NCBI GenBank assembly: GCA_937893815.1
Contig: CALCSH010000204.1
Span: forward strand, 1 to 8,779
DNA: 8,779 nt
Direction of reading: 5' to 3'
Origin: an uncultured Anaerolineae bacterium
Lineage (GTDB): Bacteria > Chloroflexota > Anaerolineae > Anaerolineales > UBA11858
The first letter of the stretch is position 1. Every line of letters begins with the position of its first letter. The translations under genes and the position numbers were made by a program. Shown here piece by piece: positions 1-5,762 of this stretch. The notes below the pieces were generated by a model. It was not told the origin of the DNA, did not search any database, and worked only from the letters and a program-made list of their open reading frames with translations.

Positions 1-779
1 GCGTGCTTTATAACACACAAACCAGGCGACGCGTTAAAGCGGTAGTGCCGGTGCATATTCTAGGGCATCCTGTGGATATGGATCCTATTCTTGATATAGC
101 ACGTAAATACAATCTGGTCGTTATCGAAGATGCCACTGAGAGCCTGGGGGCCAGCTACAAAGGGCGCAGGGTGGGCACGTTGGGCGATATGGCCTGCTTC
201 AGCTTCAACGGCAACAAGATTATCACCACTGGTGGCGGGGGCATGTTTGTGACCAATCGGGATGATTGGGCTGCCAAAGCGCGTTATCTGACAACCCAGG
301 CAAAGGACGACCCACTGGAATATATTCATCATCAAGTCGGTTACAACTATCGCCTGACAAATATCCAGGCCGCGATGGGCGTTGCCCAGTTGGAATTGTT
401 GGATGAATACATTGCCACTAAGTTGCGCATAGCCAAAATGTATACACAGGTATTAGCAGAGATTCCCGGCATCCGCATGATGCAGCAAGCCGAATGGGCC
501 TTTAGTACCTTTTGGCTGGATACAATCCTGATAAATGCTGCCGCTTTTGGCATGGATAGCCGCCAACTAATGCACAAACTGGCTCAGGCAAATATTCAGT
601 CGCGCCCACTCTGGCAGCCCTTGCACCGCAGCCCGGCTTATATCGATTCAGCCTATTCCATGTTCTGTCCTGTTGCCGATGAATTGAATCGCGACGCCCT
701 CAGCTTGCCCAGTTCTGTAGGCCTGAGCGTGGCCGATCAGCAGCGCGTGGTCAATTTAATCCAATCTCAAATCCCCTGA
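1..779 (+). CDS. LegC-like PLP-dependent sugar aminotransferase (DegT/DnrJ/EryC1/StrS family), 5'-truncated
   Basis: The reading frame is open from base 3 to the TGA at 777-779 (about 258 residues) and lacks the N-terminal third, since family members are usually about 370-390 residues. The GTG at base 3 is an internal codon, not a start. Visible in the fragment: IEDATESLG (Asp43 of the fragment, expected to pair with the PLP pyridine nitrogen), then SFNGNKIITTGGGGM, in which Lys72 (codon 216-218) is the expected Schiff-base lysine, then YNYRLTNIQAAMGVAQLE, a strong hallmark of the family. The AKDDP and GYNYR stretches resemble LegC-type enzymes that transaminate UDP-4-keto-6-deoxy-sugars on the way to legionaminic/pseudaminic-type nonulosonates; this finer substrate call is inference. 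The product would be cytosolic. Its stop overlaps the next start (TGATG), so the two genes are translationally coupled. Confidence 0.9.
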   Translation, partial: VLYNTQTRRRVKAVVPVHILGHPVDMDPILDIARKYNLVVIEDATESLGASYKGRRVGTLGDMACFSFNGNKIITTGGGGMFVTNRDDWAAKARYLTTQAKDDPLEYIHHQVGYNYRLTNIQAAMGVAQLELLDEYIATKLRIAKMYTQVLAEIPGIRMMQQAEWAFSTFWLDTILINAAAFGMDSRQLMHKLAQANIQSRPLWQPLHRSPAYIDSAYSMFCPVADELNRDALSLPSSVGLSVADQQRVVNLIQSQIP

Positions 780-2242
780 TGAACACTGCCGGAAATATCC
801 TTTTTCTTCCGCATAGCCCGGCAGCGTTTTCCGAGATGCTTGAAGTTGCCTTGCCGTTGCAACAGAAAACCCGCTTTACGCCGGTATTTGTATTGGATGG
901 CCCTGGCTATGAGGCCGCACTTCAAGTTTGTCAGGAGCAGGGCATACCCTATAGACTTGTGGGAAACCAATTTTCAAAAAATCCCCAACAGTCTACAGAA
1001 AAAAATCGCACAAGTTCACACCGACCTGTTGTAAACTTTCTTCTTAAGCTCAAAAAATCCTTTTTCCCTCAGTTTGCTCTGGCATTTTTGCAATATGCAC
1101 GCCTGCGGCAGCGCGCACAGCACCTGCTAGCAGAAATCAACCCTCGTGCTATTCTTCTCATCGGGGATCGTCATATTGGCCTGGAAACCGCGCTGGTGAT
1201 GCTTGCCAACCGGATGGTTATCCCCTCGCTGATTGTGCCCTATGCGCTATCTGATAAAGAGGGCGGCGCACTGTACCGGCGTGCCGCATCGGATTGGCGG
1301 CACATATACGGCATGGAGAGTTGGCTCAACCGCATCGTGGCGCGGCTACGCCCGGGGTGGAGCTACACGCATAATGGCGAAACCCTGCTCTGGCAGCCTC
1401 CCGCGGCGATGTTGTCGGCTGCGTTTTGGGGCATCATGCCAGTTAATCCCTGGGCCTTGGGCGGTGGTGCATCCTGGGTGATGATTGTAGAGAGTCAGCA
1501 TACGAAAGTTAATATGGCCAATCAGGGAGTGCCTGCCGAAAAGATTATCGTTGCAGGCAAGCCGCGTTACGATCAGGCGGCATATTTCTGGCAGCAGCGC
1601 GCCGAGACGCGCCGCCAGGTCTGTGATGCATTACGAATAGACCCCGCCAAAAAATTGCTGGCCTGCGCCGTGCCGCAGCTTGGCGAACATGATCTTCTGC
1701 CTTGGGATCAGCATTGGGCAGAAACAGAATTCTTGTTTCGTATCTTTTCGTCTGTGTTGCCTCATGCAAATGTAGTATTGAGCTTGCACCCTAAGAGTGA
1801 TCTGGCTCAATACGCCCCGCGCGCCGCGCAATATGGTCTGGTGATCGCTCCCCAGCGATACGATCAATTGATCCCAATAAGCGATCTTTTTGTAGCCTCG
1901 TATTCATCTACGGTAACATTGGCGATAGCGGCCCATATTCCGGTTGTCATAGTGGATTTTTTCAACTTCGATTATGATTTTTTCGATGATGTCAAAGGCA
2001 TCATCGTTTTGCGGCAGCGCGAAGAACTTTTATCGACACTCCAGCGCATTTTGGCCGATGAAGACTATCACCAGCAGCTTGTTGAAGGTCAGGCGCAAGC
2101 GGCGTGTTATTGGGCGCGTTTTGACGGCAAAGCCACCGAGCGCATCTTGGATTTGATGGCTGAGTTGATCGAGCGCGCCGAAGAAATTCGCAAATTACCG
2201 AAGCGAGCGCAGCGCAGTGTATTACCCCCCTGGTCTCAATAA
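779..2242 (+). CDS. GT-B-fold glycosyltransferase-like protein of a surface-glycan cluster
   Basis: This 487-residue protein starts at the ATG overlapping the upstream TGA (TGATG, 777-781). No clear Shine-Dalgarno is seen, so reinitiation after the aminotransferase is likely. There is no signal peptide or obvious membrane segment. The layout suggests two Rossmann halves: N-terminal about 1-230 (LLIGDRHIGLETALVMLANR at 126-145) and C-terminal about 231-460 (VAGKPRYDQ at 258-266, LSLHPKSD at 334-341, SDLFVASYSSTVTLA at 368-382, IPVVIVDFF at 387-395). An HP motif followed by an SS motif is shared by several GT-B families using CMP/CDP-linked donors, such as polysialyltransferases and TagF-type CDP-glycerol transferases, and the fold also resembles UDP-GlcNAc 2-epimerases. 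Beside a LegC-like gene, a nonulosonate transferase or a pathway epimerase are both plausible. A Lys/Ser-rich stretch at 64-95 is probably a linker. Exact function is not recognised. Confidence 0.8.
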   Translation: MNTAGNILFLPHSPAAFSEMLEVALPLQQKTRFTPVFVLDGPGYEAALQVCQEQGIPYRLVGNQFSKNPQQSTEKNRTSSHRPVVNFLLKLKKSFFPQFALAFLQYARLRQRAQHLLAEINPRAILLIGDRHIGLETALVMLANRMVIPSLIVPYALSDKEGGALYRRAASDWRHIYGMESWLNRIVARLRPGWSYTHNGETLLWQPPAAMLSAAFWGIMPVNPWALGGGASWVMIVESQHTKVNMANQGVPAEKIIVAGKPRYDQAAYFWQQRAETRRQVCDALRIDPAKKLLACAVPQLGEHDLLPWDQHWAETEFLFRIFSSVLPHANVVLSLHPKSDLAQYAPRAAQYGLVIAPQRYDQLIPISDLFVASYSSTVTLAIAAHIPVVIVDFFNFDYDFFDDVKGIIVLRQREELLSTLQRILADEDYHQQLVEGQAQAACYWARFDGKATERILDLMAELIERAEEIRKLPKRAQRSVLPPWSQ

Positions 2243-2244
2243 AA

Positions 2245-2273
2245 AAAAATGGCCTGCGCCGCAGGTCATTTTT
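2245..2273. terminator. Bidirectional intrinsic terminator between convergent genes
   Basis: The arms are 2251-2257 (GGCCTGC) and 2261-2267 (GCAGGTC), pairing over 7 bp with one G-T wobble and a GCC loop. The flanking A run (2241-2249) and T run (2269-2273) extend the stem by about six A-T pairs. On the + strand the T run follows the hairpin; on the - strand the A run becomes a U run. It lies only 2 bp from the TAA of the upstream + gene and 2 bp from the stop of the peptidase gene, so it can end both transcripts. Confidence 0.85.
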
Positions 2274-2274
2274 C

Positions 2275-4305
2275 TTACTTCATTGTCAACGCCTCAATAG
2301 CGGCTTGCAGCACTGCATCCAGATCGCTCAATGCACTCTCCTCAGTCATGGATACTACAACATCTGGCACAACGCCCACACCCTCGATTAACAACTTGCC
2401 CTCAGGGGTCTCGGAGCGCCCGGTGGGGAATTGCATCGACAAATCAGCAGGGAGATCATATTGCCCGCGCCCGACTTCGCCGTAAGCCCCCGCGCTGGGG
2501 AAGTGCCCCACGATGATGGTATTGTCGCGATAGGTCATTGAATTCGCAAAGCCCTCACAGGCGCTGACGCAGTATGGACTGACCAGCACGGCCACCGGTC
2601 CGTCGTAATACAGTGGCCCCGGCTGAATGCGCCCGGTGTACTCTTTATATTCAAATTCACTCAGGATTTCGTTATAGTACGAAGAACGCGAGATTTCGAT
2701 TTCCTGATCGTAAAAATAGCCCGCAAAAGCGCCAGCCAGCCCGGAACTCCCGCCGCCATTGACGCGCATATCTAAAATGACGCCGGGAACTTCGAGTTCG
2801 ATCATCGCGCCGATATAGTGTTCCCATAGTTGGGCCGTCAGGTTATAGTCATCAGAGAAGGAGTTGATGCGGATATAGCCCAACCCGGAGGGTTGCAGCA
2901 CTTCACCGACAATTGGCGGACTGACTGCGTCCACGGCCAGAGAGGGAATCCAGGCGAAAAGTGAGTCGTATTCCACATCAGCCTTGAGAGTCAGTTCGCG
3001 CGGGCTGCCACCGGGGGGTTTCACGCTCAGCGTGACTTCGCTCTTGGGTGGGACGCGTGTCAGGAAGACAAGCTGCTCCAGACGTTTGTGATGTTCGGTG
3101 GAGTATGGCCCGAAGAATGGCTCGATGGCGTTAATGGCCTCCCCTATGGGCGTCGAATTCCATTTGAGAATTTCAGTCCCCGCCTCTAGCCCCGCCCGCT
3201 CTGCCGGGGACTTCGGGAACACATCTACCACCAGGACGCGGCCATCACTCAATTCGGTCAGAATCATGCCAAAGCTGCCGCCAAAATCATCATAGAATAT
3301 TTGTGAGACCAGATCGTTGAAACCGATGCCGATATGCGCATCGGGAATCGCCAGGGTGAAGGCTTTCAGCGCCCGGAAGAATGCTTCGTCGTTACGCGCC
3401 GCAGCGATTTGGGGGGCAAACTCGTCGTAAAGCGCCTGCCAGTCGAGATTTTTGTCGGGCGTGAAAGGGTATTCGCGGGCGACTTTTTCATAGAGCGCAT
3501 CGAAGGCTTCAGTATAACTCAACGCCGAATAATCGTTGACGCTCATATCGCCCTCGACCAGGGTGATGTCAGGCTGGGCCTGCTTATACACCTGGAAAGG
3601 CTGCTGATTGAGATCAACGATATTGTAGCCCGCTGGGATGGGCGCACTGGGGTCGTCGTCGGTGAAGAGTTTGCCGTCCGCCCCGAAGCCGGTAGGGAAG
3701 CCCTGTTCATCGTCTGGCGACCAGACAATTAGCGTGCCGCCGCTGATCTCGTAGTCGCGGTCAGAGTCGGTGATGGTGCTGGCATAGGCCGTAGACCAGC
3801 CTGTGCCGTCGCGCTCTTCCAGAAAGGGCCCGCCCCAGGTATTTGACCAGTAGGCCACGGCGAAAACTTGCACGCCTGGGTCGTTCTCGCCATCATTGTC
3901 CACGTCACTGGGGGTGCCTTGCGGAATGGCTGGCAGCGCCAACTCGTAGAGCAGCCGGTCATCGCCGACCAACTCCACCGGCCCGATGGCCTGCCCCTGC
4001 AAGGGGAACTCGAATTCCAGATTACGGGCGATGAATCCGCCCTGATCTTCGAGCATTACAAAGGCTTCGGCGACGGTATCGATGAAAAAGGGTGATGTGA
4101 ATGGAATCTCGCCATGAATATATACCGGCTCATCGGGGTGTTCAGCGCCGGGCCGCACCGGGATGGGCGGCAGGGCAGTGGGCGTGGGCATGGGCGAGGC
4201 AATCGGTGTGGCGGTAACGTTGATGCCGGTGACAGCGCTGCATGCCAGCGTAGCCAGCCCCAGGGCCAGGAGAATACCAATAATTGTGGTTTTGTTGTGG
4301 ATCAT
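2275..4305 (-). CDS. Secreted S41-family peptidase, probable lipoprotein, tricorn-C1/PDZ/S41 architecture
   Basis: 676 residues. Start: ATG with AAGGA (4311-4315) 5 nt upstream. The N-terminus has a short charged head, hydrophobic residues 8-21 and Cys22 in ATLAC, a slightly non-canonical lipobox (Thr at -3), followed by a Thr/Pro linker (31-53); export and anchoring outside the membrane are inferred. Residues 60-245 form an Asp-rich region with a DxDxDGxxxD-like loop (134-143) and DSDRD (180-184), possibly binding calcium. Residues 262-328 resemble the tricorn C1 domain, including PDAHIGIG with His324. A PDZ domain covers about 342-430 (FPKSPAERAGLEAG). The S41 core is about 470-655: GYIRINSF, VILDMRVNGGG (509-519), CVSACEGFA with candidate nucleophile Ser581, and EGVGVVPDVVV (641-651). 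The Lys of CtpA-type Ser/Lys dyads is absent where expected (a Gly 25 residues after Ser581), so a His324/Ser581/Glu641 site as in tricorn-type S41 enzymes is more likely. The substrate is unknown. Confidence 0.9.
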   Translation of the reverse strand: MIHNKTTIIGILLALGLATLACSAVTGINVTATPIASPMPTPTALPPIPVRPGAEHPDEPVYIHGEIPFTSPFFIDTVAEAFVMLEDQGGFIARNLEFEFPLQGQAIGPVELVGDDRLLYELALPAIPQGTPSDVDNDGENDPGVQVFAVAYWSNTWGGPFLEERDGTGWSTAYASTITDSDRDYEISGGTLIVWSPDDEQGFPTGFGADGKLFTDDDPSAPIPAGYNIVDLNQQPFQVYKQAQPDITLVEGDMSVNDYSALSYTEAFDALYEKVAREYPFTPDKNLDWQALYDEFAPQIAAARNDEAFFRALKAFTLAIPDAHIGIGFNDLVSQIFYDDFGGSFGMILTELSDGRVLVVDVFPKSPAERAGLEAGTEILKWNSTPIGEAINAIEPFFGPYSTEHHKRLEQLVFLTRVPPKSEVTLSVKPPGGSPRELTLKADVEYDSLFAWIPSLAVDAVSPPIVGEVLQPSGLGYIRINSFSDDYNLTAQLWEHYIGAMIELEVPGVILDMRVNGGGSSGLAGAFAGYFYDQEIEISRSSYYNEILSEFEYKEYTGRIQPGPLYYDGPVAVLVSPYCVSACEGFANSMTYRDNTIIVGHFPSAGAYGEVGRGQYDLPADLSMQFPTGRSETPEGKLLIEGVGVVPDVVVSMTEESALSDLDAVLQAAIEALTMK

Positions 4306-4342
4306 ATCTGTCCTTGTGCTGGTGTATACTTAAACTATTCAC

Positions 4343-4525
4343 CACAAGGACACAAAGGCACAAAGAAGAGTATTTGTTGTATTTCGGCTCTTTGAGACTT
4401 TGCGTGGAGGTACCCAGATTTGGGGGTGTGGCGGGTGTTTCACACCCGCCACACCCCCAAATCTGGGCTTTACCTTGCGAAATCTCAGAGACCCTGTCTT
4501 TCTTAGTGACTTTGTGCCGCTTGTG
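4343..4525. repeat. Composite inverted-repeat element A (outer ladder arms around a perfect palindrome)
   Basis: The outer left arm (4343-4370) carries CACAAG, CACAAAG, CACAAAG and then AAGAG. The reverse complement of the right arm (about 4497-4525) carries CACAAG, CACAAAG, CACTAAG and then AAAGA, in the same order with similar spacing. Further inside, the left stretch 4389-4412 (CTTTGAGACTTTGCG, AGGTA) has an imperfect match on the right at 4471-4490. The centre is a perfect palindrome (separate entry). The element fills most of the gap between the divergent peptidase and nucleotidyltransferase genes. No coding capacity is credible. It may be a non-autonomous mobile repeat or a structured untranslated region; it ends only about 37 bp from the peptidase start codon. 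Confidence 0.75.
4413..4467. repeat. Perfect 26-bp inverted repeat with 3-nt loop
   Basis: Left arm 4413-4438 begins CCCAGATTTGGGGGTG; right arm 4442-4467 is its exact reverse complement; the loop is TTC at 4439-4441. After a CTT bulge at 4468-4470 the stem continues with AGGTA (4408-4412) against TACCT (4471-4475). No T run follows on either strand, so it is not a standard intrinsic terminator. The arms are purine/GT-biased: the left carries GGGGGTGTGGCGGGTGT, unlike the surrounding repeat, suggesting a second element nested inside element A. Zero mismatches over 26 bp implies recent origin or strong conservation. Confidence 0.95.
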
Positions 4526-4529
4526 CCAG

Positions 4530-4665
4530 GGCTGTTCAGTTCTATGGTCGGGGACAAGCTATTGAACCGCAGAGAACGCGGAGTACGCAGAGAAATTACG
4601 AAAACTCTGCGCTCTCCGCGCACTCTGCGGTAAAATCATCGGCTTCTACTGAGAACTGAACAGCC
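4530..4665. repeat. Element B: MITE-like unit with 14-bp terminal inverted repeats
   Basis: GGCTGTTCAGTTCT at 4530-4543 is exactly inverted at 4652-4665. The unit encloses a ladder hairpin (4566-4631). A 7-bp direct repeat, TGTGCCA, lies just outside on both sides (4522-4528 and 4671-4677) and could be a target-site duplication, although 1 bp (left) and 5 bp (right) separate it from the inverted repeat. The unit is about 136 bp and encodes no transposase, which would fit a non-autonomous mobile element; this is inference from structure only. Confidence 0.7.
4566..4631. repeat. Ladder hairpin: three heptamers per arm, 9-nt period, mismatched dinucleotide spacers
   Basis: The left arm 4566-4592 contains CGCAGAG (4568-4574), CGCGGAG (4577-4583) and CGCAGAG (4586-4592), separated by AA and TA. 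The reverse complement of the right arm (4605-4631) has the same three heptamers in the same order, separated by TG and AG. The arms match at 23 of 27 positions, and all four differences fall in the two dinucleotide spacers. The predicted stem is therefore 9 bp, 2x2 internal loop, 7 bp, 2x2 loop, 7 bp, with a 12-nt loop at 4593-4604. Confidence 0.9.
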
Positions 4666-4743
4666 TTGCCTGTGCCATTTAGGGTACTGTGGTAAAAAAC
4701 AGGAAGCGCCATAATCGTCAAAGTATGCCACATTCCCAACTTT

Positions 4744-4747
4744 GGAG
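4744..4747 (+). promoter_or_regulatory. Ribosome binding site that sets the nucleotidyltransferase start
   Basis: GGAG lies 6 nt before the ATG at 4754. It overlaps the in-frame TTG at 4742, which would give a protein four residues longer, so the ATG is preferred. Confidence 0.75.
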
Positions 4748-4753
4748 CAAGCG

Positions 4754-5680
4754 ATGGAACTATTCGAGCAAATTCAATTTCAGAAACAACTCAGTTGGGA
4801 CGTGCTGGGAGTTGTGCGCGCCGCCCTGCAGGATTTATATTTCCCGGATGTTCCCACCGGGGATATCCAATGCAGCGATATGAGTTCCTTTGCCCGCGGC
4901 ACGAATACCGATCTGTCGCCGGATATGGATTTGATTTTCTTCAACGCTCCCCGCGATGAGAGCCGGGGATATAAAGACTGGACGGCGATCGGAACCCTGG
5001 AGTTGGTCGGTAAAAAAGAGGGTATTACGACCCTGGACGCGTTACGCGGCTACGATGAGCGTCTAGCCGAGGCAGCGTTGCAAGTATGTGCGTCTCTGGA
5101 AGGCTATTTCGAGCGTCCTCATGGAGCGGCACAGTTCAACTTTGTGCGCACTTGGCCCGGATATCCCGGCGTGGTTTTCAATCTCTCGTTGCCGCATCCG
5201 CAGTATGGCGAACTGGCCTTCGATGTAGACATTGACTATTCGGCCAGTCACTACGGTGTGGAGCACGCTCGCCGCTTTGAGAACTACTTTCAGCGTGTGG
5301 TGGATGATATTACTGCGCCGCGGGCGGTGCAGTTTGTGGAGGATATTAAACGACTGAAACTTGAGGCCAAGAATCTGGCCCGCGGTGTCGATGGCTGGAT
5401 TGACCGCGCCAAAAAATTGCCCGGCTTTGTGATTGAAGGGTTGTTCGCTCAGCGATTCCCACCCTATACCTACGCCGAATTGATGGCACAAGTTGCCGCC
5501 CATCAGTGGGATGCTGGCCGTGATCCAACTGAGCATTGGGTCGGCGATCAGCGCGACCAGATTATTGACGCCGGTTTCTCGTTTGCTGCCCTGCTGGAAA
5601 ATATAGCCTGCGACAACGATGCCCTGACCAAAGGCGCCTGGGAGATTCTTTTGCACTGCGCGCTTGCAGCCAATCAGTAA
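4754..5680 (+). CDS. Nucleotidyltransferase of the OAS/archaeal-CCA/CD-NTase superfamily, substrate unknown
   Basis: 308 residues from the ATG with GGAG upstream. The polymerase-beta-type signature is at 44-60: SSFARGT, five residues, then DMDL (Asp57, Asp59). Spacing from Ser45 through Gly49-Thr50 to the DxD equals that of OAS and archaeal CCA-adding enzymes, but the usual GS reads SS. A third acidic cluster, ELAFDVDIDY (153-162), is in the place of the third catalytic Asp. Residues 195-231 (VEDIKRLKLEAKNLARG...KLPGFVIEGLF) resemble the helical substrate-binding half (xxLKxWxK...LPSYxLELL). DAGRDPTEHWVG (253-264) loosely matches the DPADPTxNVG motif. The fold call is fairly firm; tRNA repair, cyclic-oligonucleotide signalling or another transfer cannot be decided. 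No CD-NTase-associated effector gene is next to it: left is a secreted peptidase, right a convergent sugar GT. Probably monocistronic and cytosolic. No convincing promoter seen. Confidence 0.75.
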   Translation: MELFEQIQFQKQLSWDVLGVVRAALQDLYFPDVPTGDIQCSDMSSFARGTNTDLSPDMDLIFFNAPRDESRGYKDWTAIGTLELVGKKEGITTLDALRGYDERLAEAALQVCASLEGYFERPHGAAQFNFVRTWPGYPGVVFNLSLPHPQYGELAFDVDIDYSASHYGVEHARRFENYFQRVVDDITAPRAVQFVEDIKRLKLEAKNLARGVDGWIDRAKKLPGFVIEGLFAQRFPPYTYAELMAQVAAHQWDAGRDPTEHWVGDQRDQIIDAGFSFAALLENIACDNDALTKGAWEILLHCALAANQ

Positions 5681-5681
5681 T

Positions 5682-5759
5682 CAAACCACAGAGAAACGGA
5701 GAACACTGAGATAAGGCTTTTGGCGATTTTCTCTGTGGCCTTTGTGTCTCTGTGGTTTG
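5682..5759. repeat. Element C: ladder inverted repeat between convergent genes
   Basis: The left arm 5682-5710 reads CAAAC then CACAGAG (5687-5693), ACGGAG (5696-5701) and CACTGAG (5704-5710). The reverse complement of the right arm (5731-5759) reads CAAAC, CACAGAG, ACAAAG, CACAGAG. The arms match at 23 of 29 positions, the outermost 13 perfectly, with a 20-nt loop at 5711-5730. It fills the whole gap between the nucleotidyltransferase stop and the GT stop, so it may form an end-of-transcript hairpin for both genes. It lacks a T run and is not a classical terminator. Confidence 0.85.
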
Positions 5760-5762
5760 TAT

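Noticed and set aside
2557..2568. Idea that the S41 peptidase has its catalytic Ser replaced by Cys in the SACE motif
   Set aside because: Counting 25 residues from the CtpA/Prc catalytic Ser to the Lys shows that the first residue of SAxE is the nucleophile, and that Ser (581) is present; the Cys is at the non-catalytic third position.
4284..4623. Open frames on both strands of the 4306-4741 gap, each encoding a similar FGGVAGV-HPPHPQIW-like peptide
   Set aside because: The similarity on both strands is the direct result of the perfect palindrome; the frames have no ribosome sites and span the repeats.
4343..4631. CRISPR array suggested by short regular repeats
   Set aside because: The units are 7 nt with about 2-nt spacers and are arranged as inverted arms; there are no 25-40 bp direct repeats, unique spacers or cas genes.
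4666..4698. Promoter for the nucleotidyltransferase gene (TTGCCT followed by TACTGT or TAAAAA)
   Set aside because: The spacings are 13 or 21 bp and the hexamers are poor, so the match is not better than chance.
4742..4753. TTG start four codons upstream for the nucleotidyltransferase
   Set aside because: The GGAG ribosome site overlaps this TTG and is placed 6 nt before the ATG at 4754.
5063..5656. 197-codon frame antisense to the nucleotidyltransferase
   Set aside because: It is a shadow of a gene with clear family motifs on the other strand; its own translation shows no recognisable domain.
5682..5759. Classical Rho-independent terminator for the convergent genes
   Set aside because: The stem has several mismatches and a 20-nt loop, and neither strand has a T run after it; listed as a repeat with a possible secondary role instead.
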